This document shows positions 10,101-21,014 of a stretch of 64,000 nt of DNA, in pieces; positions within the stretch are counted from its first letter, which is position 1; each line of letters starts with the position of its first letter. This stretch comes from Escallonia rubra. Lineage: Eukaryota > Streptophyta > Magnoliopsida > Escalloniales > Escalloniaceae. Location of the stretch: the NCBI GenBank assembly GCA_033065855.1, contig JAVXUO010000518.1, forward strand, positions 1 to 64,000, written 5' to 3'. Position numbers and translations under genes: made by a program. The notes below the pieces were generated by a model that was not told the origin of the DNA, made no database searches, and worked only from the letters and a program-made list of their open reading frames with translations.

Positions 10101-12676
10101 TGTCAATTGTCAATAATCAATATCATCAGTGTAATTGATCTACTTTTCGATGGGGTCATTTATTCTTTGTGTGAAGCACAGAATGTCTATCAAGAGAAAC
10201 ATATCATTCATTTTGAATTTTTAATATTGGTAAAATGGTTCATAGGGGTCGATGTTTTGCTGTAGGGTGAACTAGAGGGTTTTGGCATCCATAAGAATTT
10301 GGTATCTTTAAGAGTTGATGTAGGTTTTCTTTTCCTGTTCTAGTTGGATTCTTTCGTGAAGACTGCAAGTCTAGTGCAGCTGAAACCTGATTGATCTTTT
10401 GATAACGTTGTTGACCATTAACCAAATTGCAGTGCTAAATACCTTTTTTAATCTTTTGCAGCTTCACGAATGCCTTGTCAGGATTGGCTCCAAATGATAT
10501 AATCCAAAGAACTGCTGGCAGATTAGATTCTCTTCACTCGGAGGGGGTTCACGTATGTTGTTATCTGGGGTTATTGCAATTTTATCCAGGATTATTTTTA
10601 TGTTTTGGATCTTTCTGACATGAAACTGTATGCGGCTTATGCAGAGACTATCAGAAATATGCTGTCTTGCTGTGTCTCAACTTCTGATGCTCGGGAAATC
10701 CATCATATCTGGTGCGAACAATGTTCAGGAAAATGACGCTGACGAGGATGTGTTGAATATTGATTGGCCTGAGGATTCTATTGAAAGAGCTAAGATCATC
10801 AGAACAAAGGCGCAATTGATGACTGGAAATGTGGAGGCAGTTTCCAACAGTTTTATTACTGGTATGTTTTATCTTCAGATTTCTTCTCCAATGCTGAGCT
10901 ATTTCTCCTCAAATGAGAAGTGTGTATCTGGGATTAATAGTCATTACTTATTAAGTTTGTCTTAACGCCGTTATTGGGAATTGCTGTGACCCAGCATCCG
11001 CGTCCAAGTACGATATTCATTTCCGCCCTTGGACCAGCACAGTTGACACATATGCGTGGATACACCAAGTTGTGTGCGATTTGATCTACCAGTGGCTTTC
11101 AATGGTCAACCTATGACCCGTGACTTTAGGCTGCGAAGTGAAACCACATTGTCCTGTACTCATTGTGCGGGTGCCTAGCGCAAGGGTCCACATGGAAATT
11201 ATTAGGAGAGTTCTGCAGATTCAGTCTAATCTCCCCTTCGATTCATATGGATGAAGATCAAATGAAGGCTCAATATCTTGCTCTACAAAAATGGGATCCC
11301 CCATAGCTCGAGATAGAAGATACATATGAAAGAACAATGGTCATTCTTTTCGGAACCTATTCTCTGCTGCAAAATTGGCCGCTGGAACTCCTAACTCAAA
11401 GCGGAAGAGAGTGAATCTAGAAAAGACAGTCCGACTTGCATGTGTTAAGCATATGGCGTTCTTTCTCTCTCTCTGTGTCTATCAATCTTCTTGTGTGAAT
11501 TAGTTTATAGTGATCGGAACTGTTAGTTATTAGGCGTGACCGCCCAACGGGCCTGACATGTAATGCCCCACTGACTGATACACCGAGCTTTGCACCGACC
11601 CTAACATCGCCCAAGCACCAGAGGGTTCTAATGGGAAAAGGGCCTTAGTTAGAAATAGCTTGCCATATTTGTGCGAGAGTTATCCTGCCGTGACAAGTGG
11701 TATCAGAGCCTTAACCATTATACTGGAATGTTAGACCACTAACTCCGTGACAAATGGCAGCAAAGCCGCACCCAGTTTTCTATTAAAATATGCTCGACCA
11801 CCGTGGGCAATAGGCAGTGCTCTCGAAACCTCTTTGATGGCGACTGCCTGGGGGTAGGTGAGGAAGTCACAGAGCCACTGTAGCATGCGGGGTGGTGGGC
11901 TAGTAGCACACCACGGGACTCCTTGGGCGTGGCATGTCAAATTCTCATTGTGTGGCTGCCTAGCGCAGGGGTGTGCATGGGGATATAGGCGCTGGACCAC
12001 ACAACAGGCCCAACATGTAGTGCCAAAGCCTGATGCGCTGGGCTTTGCACCGACCCTATATTGCCCAGACACTGGGGGCGATCAAATGGGAAAAAGGCCT
12101 GGGGAAAGTCCATCTTGTATTGAGGTTTCCATACAGGACCATTGACATGGCCAAGTATTTTATCACCACACCACAAATCAACCTGTCTGCCATTGCCACA
12201 GGAAGAAGCCACACTACTTTTGGAGACTTTTAAATATGCACTGAGCACGATTCGATACGATAGATGTCAAAAAGCTATAATTTTCTTCAATTTACCCGCA
12301 GGTATTTCCGATAGAATTTGCTTCTACTTAAAATAGCTGGTTGTGGCTTTTCAAGTATGTGTGCAAAATGGTTTACCTGCTCTTCCTCAATCTACTTCTA
12401 ACAAGAGGATGCAAAATTATTTTTTTGTATTGCTAATATGTCTTGATCTCATACTGTTGACCAGGTATATCAGACGTAGCTGAAGCTTATGCCGCAGCCA
12501 TTAAAGGTGCTTCCACTGATTCGCTCGAAGTTCTTCCCCAGAAGCCAATTCAGGAAAAGGCTGACGCATACTCGGAGAATCTTGGAGTCAATCGGACTAC
12601 AGCCGTGGGCAAAATTCAGGACGGGCTCCAGTACTTGTCTTACGTTGTCCTATCAACATCAATGCCTGCTGCTTGA
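4160..12676 (+). CDS. FAM114-like (DUF719-type) protein, nine exons
   Basis: Exons: 4160-4351, 5697-5891, 6238-6335, 7863-7950, 8020-8223, 8310-8566, 10462-10552, 10645-10861 and 12465-12676. All junctions keep frame (1554 nt, 517 aa). Intron 2 begins with GCAAGT after CAG, a GC-AG intron; the others are GT-AG. The N-terminus has an acidic stretch and then a Gly/Trp motif (GGGWGGWGFSSVFSDLQ, about residues 36-53), which recalls the WGxWG segment of FAM114A/Noxp20 proteins. An Ala/Lys-rich helix and an acidic patch (about 84-105) follow. The middle carries GAWQALGNAWKGG and a conserved block ending YGGPELLEELEALSSHY. The C-terminal part is helical. Animal FAM114 proteins are reported as peripheral, membrane-trafficking-related proteins; the plant role is not established. 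Family assignment is from memory of the motifs. Intron 8 holds a retroelement fossil. The last exon is duplicated at 24,493. Confidence 0.88.
5892..5897 (+). promoter_or_regulatory. GC-AG intron donor (intron 2 of FAM114-like gene)
   Basis: The junction reads CAG|GCAAGT. No GT donor near it keeps the frame into the next exon at 6238. CAG|GCAAGT is the usual context for the rare GC-AG class, whose strong flanking consensus makes up for the C. Confidence 0.8.
6890..7305. repeat. Tandem duplication, about 200 bp x 2, in intron 3
   Basis: Unit 1 (6890-7088) and unit 2 (from 7089) both begin TCCATGACTCCAGATAACAGG and run through CTTGGCTGGCCATAGGACTC and CAGCCATGCCGTTTCAAG. Most differences are small indels in A runs, so this duplication is fairly young. 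It lies inside an intron and changes no coding sequence. Confidence 0.9.
8680..8905. repeat. Short diverged duplication in intron 6
   Basis: Two copies of about 90 bp begin TTGATGGTGCCTTGTAAAG (about 8680 and 8806) and end near AAGTTC.CCT. They are separated by about 45 bp. No coding content. Confidence 0.6.
11141..12230 (+). mobile_element. Fossil LTR-retroelement fragment in intron 8
   Basis: At 11,698-11,710 lies TGGTATCAGAGCC, the usual plant primer-binding site complementary to initiator tRNA-Met. It sits two bases after a TGACA that could end an LTR, so the LTR would lie to the left. Further right, 11,940-12,110 repeats in diverged form some of the sequence around 11,160 and 11,530-11,640. 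No gag or pol coding survives and no clean outer boundary is visible. It is an old, broken remnant whose family cannot be told. It is also present in the duplicated unit (19,724 onward). Confidence 0.55.
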
Positions 12677-13165
12677 AAAGTTAACAAATTAATCGCATTT
12701 CTTAATCCTCTCTGTAAATAGTTGAACGTTCAAAGGGGCATGACACCTCTGATTGCCAAAATTGAAGTTCCGTAATGCACATGCATACCATTCAAGGTTG
12801 TTCTTCCCATTGTTTTTGATAGGGAAAAGTAGACATGGCACTGAAATTGAACACGTTTTGTGCATTATTACGTTTTACCAACTGTTCAATTATAGTCCAT
12901 AAATAATGCAGTTGTCGTTTAGGTATGAATTGTCTTTTTTCCTTTTTCCAATTATACTTTTTTGATCCACCCAAGGGTAAATACTTTCACCTTTCTTCAC
13001 ATAGGAGAAAACACCAGCAGCGTACCAAAATTTTTGAGAAAATGGTAGATTATGTTGCTCTATTTGCTCACATAATTAGTGTTAGTATATTGATCCTGTG
13101 CAATTTATTATTCTCTCCCTGATCATTTTTTTTTTTGTACTGTTTTAAAAACATTTATTACTTTT

Positions 13166-13168
<3 letters not shown>
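12677..13168. other. 3' flank of the FAM114-like gene
   Basis: Non-coding. The first part is probably the 3' untranslated region. The block around 12,926-13,165 (with TTTCACCTTTCTTCACATAG) is duplicated at 31,440-31,690, which marks where the copied sequence resumes after the large insertion in unit B. Confidence 0.7.

Positions 13169-13216
<48 letters not shown>
13169..13216. repeat. (AT)n microsatellite
   Basis: About 20 uninterrupted AT dinucleotides ending in a short ACACAC tail, about 460 bp upstream of the ODD1 start codon. The equivalent position in unit B has only an A/T-rich stretch, so the array expanded after the duplication. Confidence 0.95.
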
Positions 13217-13224
13217 GTTGGAGA

Positions 13225-13454
13225 CTCGGAGAATTTTTTTGGTTAGACCACCCGGTTTCCGGACACCACATTGGGAACTGACTAATACGGGTTCGAGCCG
13301 GGCAAGACCACAGACAAGTTTTAACGCAGCTGCATTCTAGGGTTGACACGACTCTGGTTAGGACAATCCCTTACCAGATGACCTACGCGCTTGATGGTGA
13401 GAGTCGGAGATCCCTTACCAGATGACCTACGCGCTTGACGGTGAGATTCGGAGA
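13225..13454 (+). repeat. Possible SINE-like fragment ending in a 44-bp tandem repeat
   Basis: GGTTCGAGCC at 13,290-13,299 matches a tRNA-type B box, and TGGTTAGACCACCCGG lies about 40 bp upstream where an A box would be. There is no visible poly-A tail or target duplication, so the SINE reading is tentative. The end (13,367-13,454) is two 44-bp copies starting TCCCTTACCAGATGACCTAC. The stretch is absent at the matching place in unit B, so it was inserted in A or lost from B. Confidence 0.35.
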
Positions 13455-13676
13455 ATTTTCTATGGATATCGTGCACTACACCGAGGACGGCGTTGTCTAC
13501 TCATAATAATGTCAAAATATAGTAGTTTTGGACAACCTACATCAACCGTAGGGATAAAACTGTCCAGGTTCAATGCATATGACCCCGCCTTATGCAAACA
13601 CAGCCCCCCACCAGCTTTTGTTGCAACCAATTATTTCCATCTTTGTCTGCCCCTCTCTCTGCCTCCATTATCAGCC

Positions 13677-15671
13677 ATGGGAGAAGTTGATGCAGCTTTC
13701 ATCCAAGACCTTGAACACAGGCCTAAGCTCGCCGTTATCGAAGCTGAAGGCATCCCATTAATCGACCTTTCCGTGTTGAACTCTTCGGTCGACGACGGTG
13801 CCATAAAAGGCTTGGTTTCTGAGATAGGGGATGCATGCGAGAAGTGGGGTTTCTTCCAAGTGATCAACCATGGCGTACCGCCGGAATGCCGAGAGAAGAT
13901 GGAGGTTGCGTCGAGAAAGTTCTTTGAACAGTCGAAAGAGGAGAAGAGGAAGGCGGGGAGGGATGAGGTGAACCCGATGGGGTATTATGACACTGAGCAC
14001 ACCAAGAATGTCAGGGATTGGAAGGAAGTGTTTGATGCTGTGGTGGAGAATCCCACTGTGATTTCTGCTTCTCATGAACCTGATGACAAGGAAGTCCGGC
14101 TGCTGCTCAACCAATGGCCCGAGTATCCTCCTAATTTCAGGTATTTTTTATGATGTCTCTTTTGGTCGTGAATCCTGAAAATCTCCCCTGAAGTTCTGGC
14201 AAAGTTTACACTATTATGTGGTGCATAGTAATAGTGTAGTAGCTGCAACTTACGGTTTAGTTAAAATTGCATGTCTGAGACTCTGAATGAATCAAAGTTA
14301 CCAGATTTCGAGGCCAACGAAAACTTGCGTGCTTCTTAATCGCAAGTTCACGGAAGTGGGAAATGTTTAACCTTTGGCATTAGAAATTGCTAAGTTGGTA
14401 TTCCATATTTGAGTAATGAACTTCTCATTCCTCCTTTATCTCTTTCAGTTAGAGATACTTATCGGCCCTTAAACAGAACACTAATGTGCTCCACAGGGCT
14501 TTTCTTTTTTTTGGAGCAATCAGTTGCCCGCAGAAGAGTGCAAAAACTGACGAAGGATTTGGTATTGGGTGGGTGATGGGTGACGGCAGACCGCCCACCT
14601 ACTTTGTTGAATTATGGGGGATGTTACATTTTATTTACTGAATCTTACTGTTTTTTTTAAACTTGCATAGATATATTTCAGTTCTACTACAAATCATGTT
14701 TTAACTAAGCTTAAACAACACACTAGGTAACGGCGTGCTCTCCTATGTACAGTCGTTGATGCACGAGATACAAATAAGAAATGTTTGCATTCCTGCGTAG
14801 ATGATTGTACAAAGGAAGCCTAGAGCAAACTCGGGCTTCGATTGTTGTGTACGAGAAATTAACAGTCGCAACCTCTCCATCCGGGACAAATCTCATGGAT
14901 AAAATTTACATTGGTCTATACGTTAGCTTTCCTAGTTTTGAACATGGAATTATGTGATCTTATAATTTGGACTGAGCAGGGACGCATGGGAAGAATATGC
15001 ACAAGAAACTCAAAAGCTAGCTTTCAAGTTACTGGAACTGATCTGCCTGAGCTTGGGCTTACCAGCAAATAGGTTGAATGGATATTTCAAAGACCAGACA
15101 AGCTTTATGCGACTTAATTACTACCCCAAATGCCCTATCCCTCACCTAGCCCTTGGTGTGGGTCGACACAAGGATGCCGGTGCCCTGACTGTCCTTGCTC
15201 AAGATGATGTTGGAGGACTGGAAGTAAAGCGGAAATCAGACGGGGAATGGATTCTTGTTAAACCTACTCCGAATGCGTACATTGTCAATGTGGGCGATAT
15301 AATTCAGGTATCATTCATACAGAACTTCGATAAATCACTATATTTTCCACCATTCAAGTATCTATAAGTAGCAATTTTGAGTACCAGAAAGCGCTATTTG
15401 TTCTGTGCAGGTTTGGAGCAATGATAAATACGAGAGTGTGGAACACAGAGTGATGGTGAACTCTGAGAGGGAAAGGTATTCCATTCCGTTCTTCTTCAAC
15501 CCCGCCCACTACACCATGGTGGAGCCTCTGGAGGAGCTTATTGATGATCAAAACCCTGCCAAATATCGGGCATACAACTGGGGAAAGTTTATAGCTAGAA
15601 GAAACCTCAGTAATTTCAAGAAGCTTGATGTTGAAAACATCCAAATATATCATTTTAAGGTCTCGGAGTAA
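13677..15671 (+). CDS. 2-oxoglutarate/Fe(II)-dependent dioxygenase ODD1 (unit A)
   Basis: Exons 13677-14140, 14980-15307 and 15411-15671; 350 aa, with intron phases 2 and 0 as in every member of the array. I chose the ATG that gives MGEVDAAFIQDLEHRPKL, the conserved start of the paralogues. The N-terminal DIOX_N part contains WGFFQVINHGVP. The 2OG-Fe(II) core has the metal ligands H218 and D220 (RHKD) and H276 (VEHRV), plus R286 and S288 (RYS) for 2-oxoglutarate, and NYYP at 201-204. It is a soluble plant DOXC-class enzyme that would hydroxylate, demethylate or desaturate a small molecule with 2-oxoglutarate and O2; it resembles Arabidopsis At3g19000/At3g19010-type proteins (from memory). The substrate is unknown. 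AATAAA at about 15,726 could serve for polyadenylation. By hand count it differs from ODD1' at about 20 of 350 residues. Confidence 0.93.
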
Positions 15672-16392
15672 AGTTGATCGAACTGCATGAATGTATGGAC
15701 TAGCAATCATATAGTATATATATGGAATAAATCCAGATTATTGATTAATACAATAAAAAGTTTCACATGTACATTGTTAGCTACAATGGAAAATTTCTCA
15801 TACAAGCTGTATGGACCGTATCGCATATTGCAATCATGTCAGTGAGGGAATGAGCCTGCCATAAACTAGGCCTTAATCCGCAATTAAATTACAGAAAGTT
15901 GTTTTTGTTTATAAAAACTCCAGACATTGATTATTTTGTCGGATCTTCAGGACCTGCAAAAATGGAAGAACGTATATAATAACACATATATAAGAGACCA
16001 CGGTCACTTGATCCTACACCTTTCGAGTTTAGCTTAGTCTTTTTTATTTTTTGACAAGTAGGTTTAAAATAGTTCTGGCGTGGGTGGTCCTTATTATACG
16101 AGCAGACATTGTTGGTCTCAGAGGATGTATTATACTGAGGTTACATCAAATTTTGCACGATAGACATCAACGGATGATAAAGCGTGTGACAAACAAACCT
16201 CAACCCCAAAAGATAACCAAATAGCAGAAAATTGGGTAGTCCGAGAATTTTGTAAACAAATGAACAGCAGTCGCCATGCATGACGTATGCACCAGACCTT
16301 CCGAAAAAATCAGGGAAGAGCTAGTAAAAGTACAAGTAAGAAACAAACAATGTCCAGGACACAGAGAAAGTAAAGACCACAGCAACTCATTA
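15672..16392. other. ODD1-ODD2 intergenic region
   Basis: Non-coding, about 720 bp, and closely matched by 35,200-36,000 in unit B. It holds the ODD1 3' end and the ODD2 promoter and leader. No clear TATA box was found near ODD2. Confidence 0.6.
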
Positions 16393-18589
16393 ATGGGGGA
16401 AGTTGATCCAGCCTTCATCCAAGCCCCTGAGCACAGGCCTAGATTGGCCATCATCGAAGACGAAGACTTCCCACTTATCGATATCTCCCCAATAAACTCG
16501 CCTGAGTACTTTTCAAACACAAAGGGGAAAGAGCATCTGGTGTCTGAGATAGGTGAAGCGTGCACTAAGTGGGGGTTTTTCCAAGTGATCAACCATGGAG
16601 TGCCTTTGCAACGGCTCGAAAATGTTCAGTCGGCAGTGAAGAAGTTTTTCGATCAGCCGAAGGAGGAGCAGTTGAAGGTGAGAAGGGATGAGCTGAACCC
16701 ATTTGGTTATTCTGAAAGTGATCATACCACGAATGTTAGGGACTGGAAAGAGGTGATTGATATAACAGTGGAGGACCCAATTTTGCTGGCTGCTTCTCAT
16801 GAGGCCGATAACATGGAGGTATGGGAGTGGGTTAATCGGTGGCCTAAGTATCCTCCTGAGTTCAGGTAATTCACCAAAATCCCATTCTTGACCAACAAAA
16901 AGCTTGTAAGTTGTCTTCACTCTTCCTTAAAAGCACTGTGCAGATTATGCTAAAAGTACTTTGACAGAATCATCATCTATATTCCGCTTATTGCAAGGGA
17001 GGTATGAATTGAAAAATTGGTTATTCATCAACACAACATGGTCGCAAGGCACAATCTAAACAAACATAAAACTGGCAAGATGGTTTAACTGCTGGCTGCT
17101 TGAATTGAGCACAGAATATACAACGTTCTAGTATTTTTCATATACTCCGGTCCAAAAAAGAGAAGGAAAAAGAGAGTGAAGCTAGTAGTTTCAAGTGTTT
17201 GTCAAATCACAAGCAAATTTAGTGAAGACTTGAATCCTGAACCTAGTTAATATAAACTTGCCATAGCTAAAAAACTGCAAAATTATGCCAGACTTGAGAA
17301 AAAGATATAAAGCAAGATGGTCATGCCTAGAATTCTGGCCATGCCTTCCCTACTGCCCCCGTCGATCTTGGTGATAGGTACTACTGCTGTCTGTAAACGT
17401 ATGCAGTCATTAGGCAGAGACCATACAGTAGTTGTATGTGGATGCAAGCAATAACTAAAGTTAGATGTTATCCACATCCTTTATCGACACTTAGCACATG
17501 CAGTAGAGTGAAAGAAGCAGTCGAGTACCAATATGCAAGAAGAACGATGATTTCTCAAAAACGATTCTTTTGATACGCTGGCAGTAGACACAGAAGCAGC
17601 CTAGCAGAGATAATGCACAGTGTGATGCAAAGTTCAAACACTCTCAGTATACTTAGTACCTAAATTTTGGAGTCTGCTATTATTATCAAAATTTTCACTC
17701 TTCCCGCCCCCCTCGCATTTTTCCATGTGGTGAATGTAAGTGCTTCAAGGCTCTCTGTATCTGCCTGATGCGTTTGTTAGATGTGGCTACATAACCTAAT
17801 TGATTACCTCAAACAGGGAAGCCTTCAAAGAATATGCTAATGAAATGCAAAAACTAGCTTACAAGTTACTGGATTTAATCTCCCTAAGCTTAGGCTTACC
17901 AGCAAGTCGGTTGAATGGCTTCTTCAAAGACCAGACCAGCCACATCCGTTTCAATCACTATCCGCCTTGCCCAATCCCTGGACTAGCTCTTGGTGTTGGT
18001 CGACACAAGGATGCCATTGCCTTGACTATCCTTGCTCAGGACGATGTTGGAGGACTAGAAGTAAGGAGAAAAACTGATGGAGAGTGGGTTCGAGTAGAAC
18101 CTTCTCCTGATGCTTACATCATCAATGTTGGCGACATGATTCAGGTACCATTAATGAACTTTGTGTCAACATTTTCTATGTGGTGTGATCACTTTGTTCA
18201 ATTGCAGAAATGTGATATATCTTATCCGTCATATTCTATGACTTCAATACTTGGAAGTTTAGCAGCAAGCTTGTGAATAATATAGACACAGGCGGACTAG
18301 TGTTTGATGTATTGAGATTTTTGGACAGGTCTGGAGCAATGACAGGTATGAGAGTGTGGAGCACAGGGTTATGGTGAACCCTGAGAGGGAGAGGTTCTCC
18401 ATACCCTTCTTCTTGAGTCCAGCACACTACACTATGGTGAAGCCCCTGGACGAGCTTGTAGACGAGCAAAACCCAGCCAAGTATAGGGCATATAACTGGG
18501 GAAAGTTCTTGGCTTTCCGAAAGCTCCGTAATTTCAAGAAGCTCAACGTCGAAAAGATCCAAATTTCTCATTTTAAAGAGTCCAAGTAA
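16393..18589 (+). CDS. 2-oxoglutarate/Fe(II)-dependent dioxygenase ODD2 (unit A)
   Basis: Exons 16393-16865, 17817-18144 and 18329-18589; 353 aa, same intron phases as ODD1. The start follows the paralogue pattern MGEVDPAFIQAPEHRP. An in-frame ATG at 16,276 would add 39 residues (MHDVCTRPSEK...). That extension is not shared in frame by ODD3 or ODD4, so I did not use it. Fe ligands H221/D223 (RHKD) and H279, and 2OG-binding R289/S291 (RFS), are intact. It has NHYP where ODD1 has NYYP, and PIPGLALG where ODD1 has PIPHLALG. With ODD3 and ODD4 it forms a second type in the array, so its substrate may differ from that of ODD1 (inference). It is the parent-like copy of the dead gene at 36,001-40,209. 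Confidence 0.92.
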
Positions 18590-19723
18590 TGGGCATATAT
18601 GCACAAGAAACCTACTATGTACAAAAGTCAATAAGTTGCTCGAGCTTCTGCTTGATCTAATGACCATGCTTTAAATAGATGGGTAGAGGGTGGATACATG
18701 TTACAGCCATGTAATATAGGCTCATGAATAAACTGGAATTCGTCTGGATCTCTATCCTCATACTAGGTGCAACAGCAAGTGGAGGATATGGACTTTGTGC
18801 AACTGCAAAACAGGAAGGGATAGTTACCAAAATGAAAGACATGATGGTCATGCGGTAGCTCTACCCAATCACTTAAGCAAAGTTTGCTAATGATGGCAAT
18901 AATAGGTACATGCCCAGATGATCACCTTAAAGAATTAGCAAGTCGCATTGTCTACCCCAGAGAAGAAAATGATATTGCATAACAATGGTAGTCCAACCCC
19001 AAAAGACCTGGCAAAATTGAATCCAACCTGAATTTCCGAGTAGCTCTAGAAAAAGCACAGCAAAGAACAAGAGCACCAAGAACTTGTATCTATTGGAACA
19101 TATAGCTTTGATTTGCGACATTAACTTACACAACAATTAATCATAAATTATGTCTAAAGCATGTGATTGCCTAACCATGAAAATTTATCAAAATGTCTAG
19201 CTAAATTATAAATAAATTAGGCATGCAAAATAAGCATATTATTAGTAGACAAACACATACATAAATAAAATGTTAAGTATTTTAACTAGCATACAGTTTG
19301 AAGCTATAGAGAGTAAAAAGTAAATTTGCGCTAGCCTGTGAGAGTCGCGACAAAATTGCTATCATAAAGGCGTTATCGTCTCCCTACACAAGGGTTCTAA
19401 CGAACTATAAACCCGGCCTTCAAGACAAAATCCAAAGCTCGCAGCGTTGCCTTCTCTATGTCTGCACTACAAGAAGATTATCTAACTAACCCGATCAAGT
19501 TGTCCAAAAATCTAAATTACTAGAGAATGTAGAGAGTATATAATAGTATCAAACTATGTCTCTTTTTTTTAGCGTGTTCTCCATACTAGGAGTGATTTCC
19601 TTTTACAGTAGAAGGAAGATTATGAGTTATACATACATTAAATAATAACTGTAAAAAACATAATAAAATAAAATTAAGACACGATTAATACAACATGTTA
19701 CGTTGACTAGATTAAATAAGATT
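18590..19723. other. 3' flank of ODD2, repeated after each ODD2-type gene
   Basis: No coding sequence. The first 550 bp or so, with blocks such as CCCAGATGATCACCTTAA and CCCCAGAGAAGAAAATGATA, recur after the ODD2 pseudogene (40,210-40,760), ODD3 (43,430-43,950) and ODD4 (46,470-46,950). This shows that the duplicated unit included the 3' flank. The remainder matches 40,770-41,320. Confidence 0.75.
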
Positions 19724-21014
19724 AAACCACATTGTCCTGTACTCATTGTGCCGGTGCCTAGCGCAAGGGTCCACATGGAGATTATTAGGAGAGCTCTGCA
19801 TATCTAGTCTAATCTCCCCTTCGATTCAGATGGATGAAGAACAAATGAAGGCTCAATATATTTTTCTACAAAAATGGGATCCCCGATAGCTCGAGATAGA
19901 AGATACATATGAAAAAACAATGGTCATTCTTTTCGGAACCTATTCCTATGTCGCATAATTGACCGATGGAACTCCTAACTCAAAGCGGAAGAGGGTGAAT
20001 CTAGAAAAGAGAGTCCGACTTGCATGTGTTAAGCATATAGCTTTCTTTCTCTTTCTCTATTTATCAATCTTCTTGTGCGGATTAGTTTATAATGATCAGA
20101 ACTGTTAGTTATTAGGGTGACCATACAACGGGTCTGACGTGTAATGCCCCACTGACTTATACATAACACCAGGCTTGGCACTGACCCTAACATCGCCCAA
20201 GCACCATAGGGTTCTAATGGGAAAAGGGCCTTAGTTAGGAATATCTTGCCATATTTGTGAGAGAATTATCCTGCCGTGACAAATGGTATAAGAGCCTTAA
20301 CCATTATACTGGAATGTTGGACCACTAACTTCGTGACAAATGGCAGCAAAGCCGCATCCAGTTTTCTATTGAAATATGTTCGACAACCGTGGGAAATAGG
20401 CAGTGCTCTTGTTAAACCCCTCATATTTAAATACTTATTAAAAAAGAAAAGAAAAGAAAAAATTAGAGAGTTTGGGGACGTAATGAGTATTTTGAAATTA
20501 TAATTGTTTTAAGAATATAAGTATATACCTTTTAAGACTTCTGATTTCATGATTTCATACGTACAATATTTTCATAGGAACACAACAAAGTTCAGAAAAG
20601 TCTCCAGAGAATCCCTAGGGAGAGACCTTTGAAGATCAATTTGAGGTAAGAATTCAATTAGATCATTGAATTGAGATTCGTAGTAGGAACCCTACGAATT
20701 TTCTTTGTTATTAAAATCTAATTGAAATAGTTGGGTATGTTAATTTTAGGGTTTTTGATGCAATGGCTTGAGAAGATCGAAATTTTAGGTTTAATCGTAC
20801 AATTAAAGGTAAGAGATTATTTTTTTGAAAATCTGAATCGGCGTTGGATCGATCATCGGCTTAATGACTTAATTATCCAATTTAGCAATTTCGATTTCCG
20901 TCCCCCGTTACCGTTACTGTGTAGTTTGGCCTCGATTTCTAATGTTTTCTCGCTGCCTCGATTTCTGTGCCCTTCACTATTATCCATCCACTTGCGGCTG
21001 TTGGCTTGTGTACG

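Larger units (their letters stand above)
11141..19723 (+). repeat. Segmental duplication, unit A
   Basis: This 8.6-kb block runs from FAM114 intron 8 through two 2-ODD genes. It reappears in the same order as unit B (19,724 to about 41,325): 11,141-11,817 matches 19,724-20,409; 11,818-12,930 matches 24,089-24,938; 12,936-13,165 matches 31,440-31,690; ODD1 matches ODD1'; ODD2 matches the ODD2 pseudogene; and the 3' flank to 19,720 matches 40,210-41,320. The A/B junction is at about 19,723, where AAACCACATTG starts both copies. Confidence 0.9.

Noticed and set aside
11858-12248. Overlapping open frames of 65-113 codons on both strands in FAM114 intron 8
   Set aside because: They lie within the retroelement fossil, overlap each other in several frames and match no protein family I recognise.
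13758-14114. Minus-strand frames opposite ODD exon 1 (also at 33,251 and 36,083)
   Set aside because: Mirror frames of the real exon. They recur in every ODD copy because the coding strand is conserved.
16276-16392. Upstream in-frame ATG as the true ODD2 start
   Set aside because: The extension is not conserved in the paralogues, whose proteins all start at MGEVDP/MEEVDP.
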